From positions 30,256,650-30,320,649 of the forward strand of contig NC_134026.1 in NCBI RefSeq assembly GCF_964204645.1: 64,000 nt of DNA, written 5' to 3'. Of the stretch, positions 48,701 through 61,114 are shown in pieces (the first letter of the stretch is position 1; every line of letters begins with the position of its first letter). Under the pieces are notes generated by a model. It did no database searches and had not been told where the DNA came from. It worked only from the letters and a program-made list of their open reading frames with translations. Source of the DNA: Tubulanus polymorphus. Its lineage: Eukaryota > Nemertea > Palaeonemertea > Tubulaniformes > Tubulanidae. A program made the position numbers and the translations under genes.

Positions 48701-51700
48701 TAAAGATGAAATGTTGTTTTTCGATACATATGTTTTGCCTTTTATGGTATATTGCTCTGTTCGATGATAATAATAACAATAATATTATGTGTCTAATATA
48801 GCCCTAAATCCAGCTGCTGCTCAGAGCGCTTTACATTTTCGGTTTTATTGCCCCAGCCATTTAATAGTCTCCTGGGGCCGGTTCCATAGTCGAGACTTAA
48901 GTCCAAAAGTGGTCTTAAATCTTAAGACTGATCTTAAGCTGTTAGATTAGCTATATAACTAAAATTGTCTTAGACTAGTCTTAAGTCTAAGCCATGACTA
49001 TGGACCCGCCCCTGGGGAGAAACAACATCCGAACAGCCGCTAGGTGCTCAGGGGTCATCTATCGGGCCAGGTACCCATTTACTTCTGGGTGGAGAGAGGA
49101 AATGAGGATAAGTGTCTTGCCGGGGATGCAATGGTAATGTACGGGGTTCAAATCCATAATGACCTGGTTTCCCAGAACGCTTTCCATATCCCGTTAATGT
49201 TCACTTCATTTCCGTTTATTATCTGCCTGAACCGGTAAACTGTAACGGCTGTTCGCCTATATTATAGAATACGTGTATGTACTATCAACCTTCTATCTCT
49301 GTTAGCAAAAATACATAAAAACATGAGAACATCTTTATGTATTTTTACTGTTAGTGATTAGGCCTTATGTTCCATTAATGCACACGCATGACTTAAACTG
49401 GTCATAATTTCCATTATGAAAATGGGATAAAGAAACATTAAGTTTGTAGGGTATGACCCTTGGAAAATTTTGGTGGTAATTTTTCTGACCGAAAGTGACG
49501 TCCTATGCAAATCAGCTAATTTGCATAAATTATAATCGGTTACCTTTTTATTTGATAATCCCCTAAATTTCATGTATCAAAATGAACAAATCGGGTATCT
49601 AGCCTCAGCTAACAGCTGACAATGGAATATTCAATGTCTACGGTCAGAAATATAAATTATATGGGTAATTATAATTAGAAAATGAGCTAATAATTAAATC
49701 ACGTGACCTTTCAAATGCAAAAAACTCAATGATTTTGAATAGCAACACCACAAAAACGCAGCATAAAAACAAACTAACGGGCGCTGCCATTTAATCAAGC
49801 CGTCTAGCGGCAGGTTCTCTGCTGAATTCTATGCGAAAAACTAAAAATAAAACTGCTATAAGAAATGTCGACGAAAGTCGACAGGGCACAGTACGACCTG
49901 AAATAATCTGTAGACGAAAGTGGACTGGGCTCTGAAAGAGTTATAGAAGAAATTTGGGGATTCACTACATGGTCAGATTGTATAAAATACAAAGAACTTG
50001 ATAATCACGTGATTATTACACTCACTAAGTCACGTGATCACATCTCTCTGATTCTCCGTTCACTTCCAGTACGCAAACGGATCTTATTTAAAGTTGCTTT
50101 GCTGGTTTTCAAGTGCCTCCATAACTTGGCACCCTCTTACCTCTCCAACCTGTTTACAGTTTACAGACCAGTCCGAACACTTTGTTCCGAGTCGCAGAAC
50201 CTTCTGTTAGTCAAATCATGTCGTCTTAGGTCATTCGGCGGACGCGCATTTGAGACATTTGCACCTACAGTGTGGAACTCCCTTCCGCAACCTCTCCGTG
50301 ATATTGACTCTCTGCCAGCATTCAAAGCACAGCTCAAGACATTTCTGTTCAGGTCATCATCTTCGTCTGGAGAGTGCCTTTGATAATCGCCCTGCTATTT
50401 ACAAGGCGCTATAGAAATTTACAATCCTATCCTATCCTATCCTATCCTAATTTTGACCGCTATTAGGCTCAATAAATCTTTTCATCAATTGATTTTTGCA
50501 ATTCTTACAAACCCGGTGCAACTGTAGCAGTTTAGGCGGAGGCTACTGTACGGTGAATATCAGCTGAAATGGCTGTGCATGGAATTTTGTTGATCTGAAT
50601 AAATGAATGGCTGCTGTACGATGAATTATACATTCTAGGTGAGTTATGTAATGAATATGTGGAGTACCAATAGGCCTATTGCTGACAATGAATATTCGAT
50701 AGGGAAAAATGAATTACAGCCATTTATGTTGATAGTGAAATATTGTTCTTCAAAATGAATGTATTATATTTGTAGCGAGTGTTGTTTCTGAAGGTGCAGT
50801 AGTGGGCAGTGTTGTGTGAAATGGTTTTTACTGGTTTTAGATTCAGCGAAGTGAAATTATTTGTGTCGTTTTTCTGTTTTAATTCATGCTGTAAATAGTT
50901 TAAACAATAAAATAAAAAAAAAATCAGTCATATTTTTATCTTCATTTTTGAGAAAATTCAGAAGAAAATATAATATGTACACACTTGCCTCATGTTCAGA
51001 GGAAATGAAATGCAAGTTCTCCCACTTACCGTGGATGGAGTGTGGCCCTGTATGCAATAAAAAAGTGTTCTACAAAATAATTGAATACATTTCTGAAGTT
51101 TGGACTCATTTTTCACTCGTCCATTTGAAAAGTAATTACTGAATAAAAGGAATTATCAATTAATTTTTTGTTGATACAGCGCGACGTATGTTGTTTTAAA
51201 TTAGATCTTTTATCGTTGCAAAGTTTCCACTTCAATTGGTTGATAAATGAAAAGTTATCATGCGTGTTATTCCAAAGAGGTTCCCAGATTTTGAAACCAG
51301 GGTCATGGGTAACAATTCCATTCATTATAATGTATAGTTTTTGTCACCTGGAACCTGGTACATCATCACCCCAGAAAAAAATCAAGTGTATTTTTGATTC
51401 ATGATTTGCTACCAAAATTGATTGTCAAGGTAATGGTAGGATGTAATTTATTACAATCAGTAGTTCCATTAATGGATTAACAAAAGTGTACCCGTCCACA
51501 TACAGGGTTGGTTCTGAAATATGTAAGTATATAAGACATAAAATGTGTATCGAAAGATTCAATCATCAGCCTCACTGATAATATACTGTCGACTTATCGT
51601 TATTATGTAATGGATGATGCAAATCATGAAAGGGGTTAAAAGTGTAGTTACAACGGAGTTAGTTGTACAACCGTATCGTACAACCAGTGACATGATCACT

Positions 51701-52777
51701 TCTCGCAAAATAAGCTTACGATCGCTTCCAAACGTTCTAATGACCCTTCTTACCCAACTCTCTTCGTTTTTTCCATCACATCACATTCAACTATTGGATA
51801 ACTGCATTATTTTATAGGTTACTATTTACAAATATGATAATTATATGCGAACATGTCATTTATGTGTAATATGCATGATCCTTAATGTTTTTTTTTTTTT
51901 CATTCCAGATTTGGATATAATTGATAATATAATGAAAGACCAGTCTGAAGCAGCCCGCAGAGCACTTCCGGGATTGAAAAACGTTTACAAAAGGTGCGTT
52001 GCAAATATCTGCGGGCCTAAGGAGCCAACTCCTCCTAAAATAATTCCACCATTTGAGTTGGTTCCTTTGCAGGAGGTGGACCCTGCTTCTCCCGTAAATG
52101 TGGAGCAGGAGGTCGCCCCTGCAGTGGTGACCCCGACAGAGGCGCCACAGCTTCAGACGCCTTCACTGCGTCGGTCGCCCCGTCGTAATACAAAAGAAAT
52201 AGATTATACAGAAGGTACGGGGCGTCCGAAATCAAAAAAAAAAGGCAAACGTGCAGCTCGTCCTCCCCCACTTCCACAACCAAATTTTGAGGAGGAGAGC
52301 AGTGATGAGGAGGAATTCGCCACTCCTGGAGCGCCACCACCAGGGCCCGCAACACCACCACCTCGCGATGATATTAGACCACCACGACGACCACGACAAC
52401 CACCTGCAACTACTACTAATTCTACTACTACTACCACTACTACCACTACTAAGAAAAGACGACCACGACCACCTACTTCAACTGCGACTAGTACTACTAC
52501 AACTTCGACAACTAGATCAAATAATACAAGAAATAGAAAAAGAAGACTTGAAGATGAAGAAAGTGATGATGATTATGAAAATAATAATACGCCCGCCCAG
52601 GCATCGACATCGGGCGCTCCAGCGGGGCCACCACCTTCCCCCGCTGTCGAGCTCATCGCGCGCGGCCCTGGTTGGTCAAGAAACATCGAGTATAATGATC
52701 CTATTAAAATGCTCCGCGACGTTGAAGGGGCCTTTAAAGGCAAATATGAATTAGTTAAACGCAGGCGAACTCATTAA
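45707..52777 (+). CDS. orphan Pro/Thr-rich, low-complexity nuclear-type protein
   Basis: Coding exons 45707-45806 and 51909-52777 (donor GTAAGT, acceptor TTCATTCCAG, phase 1), 322 aa; a 5' leader exon starts at 45583 and a CAG/CAA-rich leader precedes the ATG. I do not recognise the family. Residues 1-70 are the only part with normal complexity and look helical (YDLFSGLLKLVRAEVLTLDP, LDIIDNIMKDQSEAARRA). The middle is disordered: PP-rich blocks, an acidic EEESSDEEEF, poly-Thr tracts and basic patches (KKRRPRPP, NRKRRLEDEESDDD) that resemble nuclear localisation signals. The last 35 residues (GPGWSRNIEYNDPIKMLRDV...) form a second ordered-looking patch. The 6.1-kb intron carries tandem repeats, a SINE-like element and a LINE fragment. 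A CRE/TATA promoter supports a real gene. AATAAA occurs at 52979-52984. Confidence 0.65.
46358..46690. repeat. tandem repeat array, GGACTGCGGTGTAGTCCAT units
   Basis: Seven or more diverged units built on AACTGGACTGCGGTGTAGTCC and ATATTTTAGTCAAT, within the orphan gene's large intron. Confidence 0.75.
47201..47432. repeat. 23-bp minisatellite, about 10 copies
   Basis: Unit CTCAGTATCCGGACCACAGT plus TTA repeated nine full times with few changes. It creates a spurious open frame because the unit has no stop in any of the three frames. Confidence 0.9.
47497..47801. mobile_element. 305-bp SINE-like element with 10-bp target duplication
   Basis: Flanked by identical direct repeats TCTTCAGATA (47487-47496 and 47802-47811). 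On the minus strand it ends with GTGGGTTCGAATCCCTTGAC, a B-box-like tRNA 3' part. GTCAAGGGATTCG and CGAATCCCTTGAC form a 13-bp inverted repeat near one end. A deleted copy is at 43511-43590. Confidence 0.7.
48180..48365. repeat. tandem repeat, three about 60-bp units
   Basis: Units share GCAG(C/T)GG(A/G)CAGTGTCGTG and AAATGGTTT...ACCCCTGGTGGT. A further diverged copy lies near 50770-50830. Confidence 0.65.
48876..49015. mobile_element. foldback MITE, GGTTCCATAGTC ends
   Basis: Left GGTTCCATAGTCGAGACTTAAG is complementary to right CTTAAGTCTAAGCCATGACTATGGACC. Internal ACTTAAG/CTTAAGAC repeats strengthen the hairpin. Confidence 0.6.
49985..50455 (+). mobile_element. 5'-truncated LINE (L2/CR1-like), reverse transcriptase C-terminal end
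   Basis: An open frame at 50009-50383 encodes the conserved C-terminal region of LINE polyproteins: LPVRKRILFKVALLVFKCLH, LAPSYLSNL, GGRAFETFAPTVWNSLPQPL and FKAQLKTFLF. It is followed by a GGCGCTATAGAAATTTACAA tail and five CCTAT units (50425-50449), the usual 3' end of L2/CR1-type elements. The remaining part of the element is missing. Confidence 0.88.
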
Positions 52778-52984
52778 TATAATATAGCCCCTTCACTCGC
52801 CATCACCCGGGCAACAACATCAGCCCATGCACGTCTGCAGATCGGCACTTCTTGAAACTCAGTTTTCCCTTCCTCCTTCGTCGATCTGCAGGTTGCGCAG
52901 TGTTAAATATCTGTCAACACTCCTTGAACCAGTGGGCGTGCAGTCCTTCCTTATTTTTATTTGAAAAAAATATGAAAAAATAAA

Positions 52985-53218
52985 AACCAGCCTTGTAAAT
53001 ATGGATTTTATGGAGTTTTACGGTTAATCTCCAAAAAAATTTAAAAAGATAAAAATATAAAAAAATTCATAATCATTTCATCAATTTATTTATTTTTTGG
53101 ATGAAAGGAAATTTTTATCCATCATCTCATTCATATACATTTTATATCATTTATTTATTTCTTTTTTTGACTGTACGTCCCACTGTGTTCCACACCATTT
53201 TTGTTCCGACCCATATTC
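52985..53218. other. AT-rich spacer after orphan gene
   Basis: Downstream flank of the orphan gene; A- and T-runs, no gene seen. Confidence 0.45.
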
Positions 53219-54275
53219 ATTAAGATTCATTGTGCTTCTCACAATGCTGAAGCATTTACCATCTTTGCTTCTACTTTGCAGTAGTAACCATCCATACCAC
53301 CTGATTGTGGAAGTAGCCTTCTTAGGAGTCATCTATCCTAATCCTATGGTCAGCCTTTTCAAATGTCTTTCGGGATATAGACCATCCTTGCTACTACTTC
53401 TATTACAACACCTTATTACGAAGGTTCATTTTGCTTCTCATGATGCTGAAGCATTTACCATCTTTGCCACTACTTAGCAGCAGTAACCATCCATACCACC
53501 TGATTGTGGAAGTAGCCTTCTTAGGAGTCATCAATTTTAATCCTATGGTCAGCCTTTTCAAATGTCTTTCGGGATATAGACCATCCTTGCTACTACTTCT
53601 ATTACAATACCTTATTATTAAGGTTCATTTTGCTTCTCACAATGCTGAAGCATTTACCATCTTTGCTTCTACTTTGCAGTAGTAACCATCCATACCACCT
53701 GATTGTGGAAGTAGCCTTCTTAGGAGTCATCAATTTTAATCCTATGGTCAGCCTTTTCAAATGTCTTTCGGGATATAGACCATCCTTGCTACTACTTCTA
53801 TTACAATACCTTATTATTAAGATTCATTGTGCTTCTCACAATGCTGAAGCATTTACCATCTTTGCTTCTACTTTGCAGTAGTAACCATCCATACCACCTG
53901 ATTGTGGAAGTAGCCTTCTTAGGAGTCATCTATCCTAATCCTATGGTCAGCCTTTTCAAATGTCTTTCGGGATATAGACCATCCTTGCTACTACTTCTAT
54001 TACAACACCTTATCATGAAGGTTCATTTTGCTTCTCATGATGCTGAAGCATTTACCATCTTTGCCACTACTTAGCAGCAGTAACCATCCATACCACCTGA
54101 TTGTGGAAGTAGCCTTCTTAGGAGTCATCAATTTTAATCCTATGGTCAGCCTTTTCAAATGTCTTTCGGGATATAGACCATCCTTGCTACTACTTCTATT
54201 ACAATACCTTATTATTAAGGTTCATTTTGCTTCTCATGATGCTGAAGCATTTACCATCCTTGCCACTACTTACTA
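53219..54275. repeat. 199-bp tandem array, about 5.3 copies
   Basis: Unit contains GCTGAAGCATTTACCATC, CCATCCATACCACCTGATTG and CTTTCGGGATATAGACCATC. Copies alternate between two variants (ATCTATCCTAATCC and ATCAATTTTAATCC; CACAATGC and CATGATGC), suggesting a higher-order pattern. The unit length is not a multiple of three, so the 80-codon frames inside are not genes. Confidence 0.93.
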
Positions 54276-54344
54276 CTATGGTCGGCCGTTGTAAATGTCT
54301 TTCGAGATATGCAGGGAATCAATTCCTACAATAACTCCTATGGA

Positions 54345-54545
54345 GTTTGAAAAAAGTGGATTTTTCAAATCAAAAGGAACAGCTATGATTCACATAATGT
54401 GATTCTTTATCAAACTTTATCGGAACATGGAGAAGGAATAGCTATGTTTCACACATAATGTATTTCCTTATGAAGCTGAAAATAACGTGGAGAAGGAACA
54501 GCTATGTTTCACATAATGCGATTCCTTAGGAAACTACATTGAAAC
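54345..54545. repeat. tandem repeat, three about 65-bp units
   Basis: Units share GGAACAGCTATGTTTCACAT and GATTCCTTA(T/G)GAA. Confidence 0.7.
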
Positions 54546-55184
54546 AGATTGTTCAATGTTCCATGTTGCCCCCTCCCCCCCAAATACTATGACGTTTATA
54601 CGTCAAGTGTAAAACCATTATATCGTTATTAACATATTTGTTTTTCTAATTACAGAATTAAAGATAAATTTAATATGACATGAAAACTTGAATTATTGAA
54701 ATGTTAATATCTAATGCTCAACGACGGAGGGAAATCCTTCACATGTGATCGGAAGGATTTAAAATGTTTACTCATAAGGAAAAGGAATATATATTTATAT
54801 ACGTGAGATTGCCTGGATTAAAAATTGCACAAGAAAGGAAACCACTGCAAAGACTACGGTAATCAATTTCATTACATTTCTAAGGTGTGAAACCATCACC
54901 ATCTGGATCGGTGATCAATGCATGAATTTATGAGTTCATAATTGAACATAGGATAGAATAGAAAAATGCAAAAATCTGCAAAAATGCATCGATTAAGAAT
55001 CTCTGATAAAGAAAGTATAAAATAAAGATCTTGGATTGGAAAGTTCGTTGTTATCACATCAGTGATTGGCTTTTATAGATTGATATTGATCTCTACTGAT
55101 TCTAACGATCACCAGGATCAAGGGTTGAGTTCAAAATTCTTGTTAATAATTAGTCTTAATTAATCTCTTGTTGAAATCAATAAG

Positions 55185-55340
55185 GCATATGAGAGAGGAG
55201 GTTCAGGGAGGTATGAGAGAGGAGGTTCAGGGAATATGAGAGAGGAGTTTATGGAGATATGAGAGAGGAGTTTAGAGAGATATGATAGAGGAGTTTAGAG
55301 AGATATGAGAGAGCGAGGAGTTTAGAGAGATATGATAGAG
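55185..55340. repeat. purine-rich minisatellite
   Basis: TATGAGAGAGGAG(G/T)TT units of about 24 bp, six or more copies. Confidence 0.8.
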
Positions 55341-56245
55341 GAGATGGTCTAAAAGGAAAATTGTTAAGTTCATAACAATCGATCAACTCAGTAATAGACA
55401 CCGCTCTGATAAAGTCCTGGTCCTTTATTGGGGTCTAAATTGCAGGAATTGCGTTTAGCCATTGAAATATGGTTGATAGAGCGTGGAATTGTTTCCATGT
55501 AGGCGAGCAATGCATAAAACACACGTCTGATTAAGGCTGTTGAGAGTGAATTATCAATAGATTTAAGAAATCGAGGATGAAGTTGTTTTCAAGAGGTCGA
55601 TCATTCATATGGTTGTTAATCAGATCAGGTTCTCAGGTGCTTCCTTCGTCCCCAAAAACTGCATAAGTTGTATCAAAGTATGTGATATAACCTACTAATT
55701 GATTATATGAAAAGAGGCTATTTGTAGTTTCTCAGCCACTTTGCAATTATTGTTGTGAAGAGGTCACAAAATCCAAACTAAAACCAGCATCATCAATAGA
55801 TTTCTACTGACTGAGACCCGGTCATACTGCACATGTTGAACAGTTTGTTGTATTTTTGTGGTACCAGTTTCTCACGTTCCAAGATAGAACAAAGTTCCTA
55901 AATTTTGAGTCCTTCAGTGCTGAAATTCCAATTAACTACAAACTTCCTAATCTTAACTTTCCAAAAGTTTGAATTTTTCCTAATATATCTCTTGTTGAAG
56001 ATTTCATTCCAGTTCTCAAAATTAATTACGGTTTTTGAATATCTGCGAAATATCATTAATTATTTTCCTGGTTTCATTTTTACTATTGCCCAAAATCATA
56101 TTTTATGTGAATTATTATCGCTATTATTGGATTCTTTCAATGATGTTTTGGTTTGATATTATGATTGATCAAGGTGATCCATCTAAATCTATTTCATTGG
56201 TATGAATTATGAAATATTCATATCTGCAAACATTTCATTGATACT
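55341..56245. other. intergenic, no feature recognised
   Basis: AT-rich spacer between arrays. An 83-codon open frame near 55.9-56.2 kb is AT-rich and matches nothing. Confidence 0.45.
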
Positions 56246-56760
56246 TCTAAACTAGTAATTCTGAAAACACTCTAAAAACTATTTTACCCGTATTTTTAGG
56301 ACAATTGTAGAAAGTATTTTAAATTATCTCAATTTTAAAGTATCTATAATATGTAAAACTATTTTATCTCAATTTTAAAAAGATTGAAGAGACTATTTTA
56401 TATCTGAATTTTAAAACACCTGTGATATCTAAAAAATATTTTATCTGAATTTTAATCTATTAAAGAAACTATTTTATATCTGAATTTTAAAACACCTGTG
56501 ATATCTTAAAACTATTTTATCTGTATTTTAATCTATTAAAGAAACTATTTTATATCTGAATTTTAAAGTACCTATGATATCTAAAAACTATTTTATCTGA
56601 ATTTTATACTATTTCATTTGTATGTATTTTATCTCAAAGTATCTTTTTAAACTATTTTATTTGTATACATTTAAAAAACTATTTTTTTTGTTTATATTTA
56701 AAAACTATTTTATTTTTTATATTTAAAAACTATTTTATTTGTATATATTCCTTTTAGAAC
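56246..56760. repeat. AT-rich tandem repeat, AAACTATTTTATCTGAATTT units
   Basis: At least ten diverged copies of a roughly 30/60-bp unit based on AAACTATTTTATCTGAATTT and GTACCTATGATATCT. Confidence 0.8.
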
Positions 56761-57317
56761 AATGATTTATTTGTATTTCAATACTAACTAAAAGATCAAT
56801 TTGATGAAATATTTTATATATGACTATCACTGTGTATATTCGAACCCCAGTGATTTCATGAGAATGGAATAACTGAAGGTCCAGGTTTTATCACCGAATA
56901 CTCTTTGACACAATTACGTGGTCCACAACACAGATGTAAATAGTGGTTATATAAAAGGCCCATGCTGTATATAGTGCACGCATAAAGAGCTTTTACTCGT
57001 AGTTGATATAGGCTTAGTAAATATGAAATGTGATTGAGAACTTTTTCTCATACTTTCTTTACCTTTTTTCTTGTAGTTTTTTTCAATTTTTATTAATTCA
57101 GTGAATTATCTACTCATTTTCAGTTGGTGTTTCACTATCATGGAATGCGATGAATAAAAAACAGTCCGAGTGTATTTTTCATATGATATTTTCAGCGTCC
57201 CGTCGTATGAAATTTTTAATTTTGAATATGATGTCATCTCAAGAAAATGTATGACTGAAAACATCATATGAAAAATACACTCAGATTGTTTTTCATTTAT
57301 CTCGTTCCATACAATAC

Positions 57318-57400
57318 AGGACTCAGTTCCACAGTTTGATTTGGATACAAGAATTTAGATACATATTTGTTGCATAACTGTGGAACTGGGTCTTGTTAAA
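57318..57400. repeat. foldback repeat, GACTCAGTTCCACAGTT ends
   Basis: GACTCAGTTCCACAGTT at the left is inverted as AACTGTGGAACTGGGTC at the right. Family of 33433-33545. Confidence 0.6.
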
Positions 57401-57777
57401 TTGTGAGCATGATGTTTATGATTAATCACTGGTGCGTTTTGAACTAGATATTAAAACTTTGGTTTCAAGTTAACCTTAGTTTAGATTAGTTGGTTTTTGT
57501 TAAGTTATTTTAGTAATTTTCGCTGTTTATGAATTTAATTTGTTCCAGTTGATTTAAGTCTAATTTAGTTAAAGTTTTAGTTCATTTAGGTCAAGTTGAT
57601 TAAGTTTTAACTATAGCTGTTAACTTAAATAAAGTGTAAACCTCTGATAAACTGAGGGTCAATTTATCTTATGATAAGTTACACTCGGGTATATTAATCA
57701 ATAATCCCGTTTAAGATCTCCTTTTTTTATGTGGTTCGGAGATTTTCACTGAATAAAATAGTAACATCTTAGAATGT

Positions 57778-58445
57778 GATGAACTGAGGGTAAATTCATC
57801 ATTGTTGAAATTACTCTCAGGATCATCATTAAAACAATGAATGAACTGAGGGTATATTTCATCATTGTTGGAATTACTCTCAGGATCATCATTAAAACAA
57901 TGAATGAACTGAGGGTAAATTCATCATTGTTGAAATCACTCTCAGGATCATCATTAAAACAATGAATGAACTGAGGGTATATTTCATCATTGTTGAAATT
58001 ACTCTCAGGATCATCATTAAAACAATGAATGAACTGAGGGTAAATTCATCATTGTTGAAATCACTCTCAGGATCATCATTAAAACAATGAATGAACTGAG
58101 GGTGAATTCATCATTGTTGAAATCACTCTCAGGATCATCATTAAAACAATGAATGAACTGAGTGTGAATTCATCATTGTTGAAATCACTCTCAGGATCAT
58201 CATTAAAACAATGAATGAACTGAGGGTAAATTCATCATTGTTGAAATCACTCTCAGGATCATCATTAAAACAATGAATGAACTGAAGGTAAATTCATCAT
58301 TGTTGAAATCACTCTCAGGATCATCATTAAAACAATGAATGAACTGAGGGTAAATTCATCATTGTTGAAATAAGTCTCAGGATCATCATTAAAACAATGA
58401 ATGAACTGAGGGTAAATTCATCATTGTTGAAATTACTCTCAGTTC
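57778..58445. repeat. 62-bp minisatellite, about 11 copies
   Basis: Unit GAACTGAGGGTAAATTCATC, ATTGTTGAAATCACTCTCAG, GATCATCATTAAAACAATGA plus AT. Copies are nearly identical, so the array is young or kept uniform. Confidence 0.95.
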
Positions 58446-59199
58446 ATTGAGGATATTTTAGCGTTAACACCAGTTTTAATTACCCCACTGTTTTCTTGTT
58501 ATTGAAAGTAACATCACTAGTTATAGAATAGATGATTAGGTTTTTTATTGTTCGATGAACTTGCAGTTAATTAGATTGATTAATAATACAATACTCTCAG
58601 GTCATTGAAACATAATCTTTAATGTTATCTTAATTTTAGGGATCTAGGGTTTTACGCTGAAATAGATTATAAATGAATGAAACAATGGAATTTTAAATCA
58701 GTATTTTTTCGTTACTGTTAGAGAACTTTTTTTTAGTTTTTAAGCTTTTCACTTTTTGGTGTCTCTAGATTCTAGTTTTTTTTCTAAAATATTGTTGAAA
58801 TTTTGTTGTGTTTTTTAATCGATTTTAAGCTTAAGTCCCAGCAGGCTAGTGTATTCGCTTTTTATCCGTTGTTCGACTGGCAGAATAGTATCAAGATGGC
58901 TGACTGGTAGCCATTCTTGTTCGGCACTTTTACACAGTTTAGAAGTTTTTAAGGGAGGTTTCAAAGATTTCTCCAACATTTGATGTTTGATACCGATATT
59001 TATCCCCCATCATTATTAGAAATATTGGGTTGCTTTAACTTACAGTCATGATGTTTGATAATTGTTAGCATTGTCATAGGACACCACTTACATGGAATCA
59101 TTCTTACCCCATTTTCTATTCTTCCCATCAGAGGTATTGAATTCATACAAATTAAATATCTAAATTGTCAGATTGTCAAGCATTTCACCGAGTGGGCAT

Positions 59200-59765
59200 G
59201 GTGTCCCTGCACCTCTAGTTTATATCTTTTTTCACTGCTTTCAAGGTTCTCGTACACATTTCATATTTACATGCAGCTTTTTCATTCGATATATATCAAT
59301 GCCATCCTCACTTGCCAGGTTTTAATTGTCGTCTGCCGAAGCTCATGCCAAGACAAACCCTGGTCGAAAACTCTTCATTGGTCTATTACGTTGTTCAAGA
59401 TTGCTTGGGTAGTCAGGTTGCCACTGAGAGGCCACCAGTCTATATATCTAGCCAATCAGATGCATTGTTTTTCGCCGGCAGATTTGCTACACATCTGATT
59501 GACTAGATGTAAAGACTAGTGGCCGCTTAGCATCAACCCGTCAACCGAAGATATCTTGGAGAACGTAAGATACCAATTAAGGGTTTGCCACCAGGGTTTG
59601 TTTAAGCGTGAAATTCGGTGGGCGACAATAAAACCCTGGTGATTGAGGATGTATCGATGTACATATGAACACACAAGAAGCCAAACATAATAGGCGGCAT
59701 TATTATTGGGAGGTGCACCTGGCCTAATATATCGCGCGGTAAAAACCACTCTATCCGTGGTTGTG
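59200..59765. repeat. long inverted repeat, arms about 150-280 bp
   Basis: Centred near 59480. Arms pair over CAGGTTTTAATTGTCG, GACAAACCCTGGT, TTGCCACTGAGAGGCCACCA and ATCTAGCCAATCAGATG with roughly 70-80 percent match by eye. The outer limits are uncertain; 59310-59645 is the secure core. Confidence 0.7.
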
Positions 59766-60534
59766 TAGTACCAGTAATTGATGATCATCGAGTGAGTGAT
59801 TGGGCTGGCCCAGTTATTCCATTCTGAAATCACTTGGGTTCCGATTATGATTGACAAATAATATAAAATATTTCATCAAATTGATCGACACATTTTATCC
59901 GTACTTGTACATGTTGTAAATTTATAAATAGCTTTTTATTTGTATATATTTTTTTTTTTTAATTGATTTTGATTTCTACTAGTAAATATTTTTAGATATC
60001 TTTTTAACTTAAGATTTTAATGATTATTTAAACATTTCAAATATAATCTTAAATTTTTAATTTTCTAAACTTCATAATATCTATACATCAAATCTATTTC
60101 AGTGCAAATAAATTTTGATAAAGATTTAATTGATAATTAATATTTTTAATTCTATTGAATAATTTTAATATTCAAAACAACAGAATGAATGCATTCAATC
60201 TTAGTTTGATACTGATATCACTTGTTGCATCTATTGTTTTAACGAGATTTTAACCTATAAGTTTGGAGCATTGATATTATTTCATTGCATTAGTCCCGCC
60301 TCCTCATTTATGGCTGATGGTTGATTTCAGATTTTCAGCTTCTGATAACATTAATATTAATTCAATGCTACGTTATGTTTTGTTGTTTTATTTCATATGA
60401 ACGTTTTCAAAGATGACTTTTTGTCGAATTGATATTTGGTAGTGCAGAGGTTGAGATAATCATACAATTTTATAGAATTGTCTAAAATACTGTACCTAGT
60501 AACATATAAGTAGTATTGCTAGTGTACCTCTATT
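59766..60534. other. AT-rich spacer
   Basis: No gene or clear repeat recognised. Confidence 0.45.
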
Positions 60535-60725
60535 TTCAAGTTGTCCTGTGGTACGACGTTAAACTGCCTCATTTTAACAATACGTTTTATCAGTGATTTT
60601 TATCTGTTTGTCCTGTGGTACGACGTTAAACTGCCTCATTTTAACAATACGTTTTATCCATACATTTTATCAGTGATTTTTATCTATTTGTCCTGTGGTA
60701 TGACGTTAAACTGCCTCTTTTTAAC
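60535..60725. repeat. tandem repeat, three units with TTGTCCTGTGGTACGACG
   Basis: TGTCCTGTGGTACGACGTTA, AACTGCCTCATTTTAAC and ATCAGTGATTTTTATCT recur three times at 70-90 bp intervals. Confidence 0.8.
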
Positions 60726-60777
60726 CGTTTTTATCCATATGTTTTATTGTTTTTACCCATATGTTTTATCGTTTTTA

Positions 60778-61112
60778 TCACCCCTTCTTTTTCTACCTTT
60801 CTCTATCCTTTCCCTCTCTGTCTCTATCCTTTCCCTCTCTGTCTCTATCCTTTCCCTCTCTGTCTCTATCCTTTCCCTCTCTCTATCCTTTCCCTCTCTC
60901 TCTCCCTAACCCACTAACTCTCTTCTTCTTTTTCTAACCCACTAACTCTCTCCCTCTTTCTCTAACCCACTAACTCTCTCTTCCTCTTTCTTTAACCCAC
61001 TAACTCTCTCCTCTCTCCTTTCTTCCTCTCACCCCTCTCCTTCATCCTTCCTCCTCTCTCCCTCCTCTCTCTCTCACTCTCCTCTCTCTCTCTTTCGCTC
61101 TCTTTCTCTCTA
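60778..61112 (+). repeat. long pyrimidine (CT) tract
   Basis: More than 300 bp almost free of G, including a (CTATCCTTTCCCTCTCTGTCT) subrepeat and an (AACCCACTAACTCTCT) subrepeat. Mirror-repeat character makes triplex DNA possible. Confidence 0.85.
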
Positions 61113-61114
61113 TC

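Noticed and set aside
52035-52754. Antisense and other-frame open stretches over the Pro/Thr-rich exon
   Set aside because: Low-complexity codons of the orphan gene leave other frames open (poly-Val and poly-Leu/His products). They lack promoter and splice support.
53097-54294. Series of about 83-residue frames (LLTMLKHLPSLLLLCSSN...)
   Set aside because: Each is the same frame of a 199-bp tandem unit, which is not a multiple of three. No start context or splice structure.
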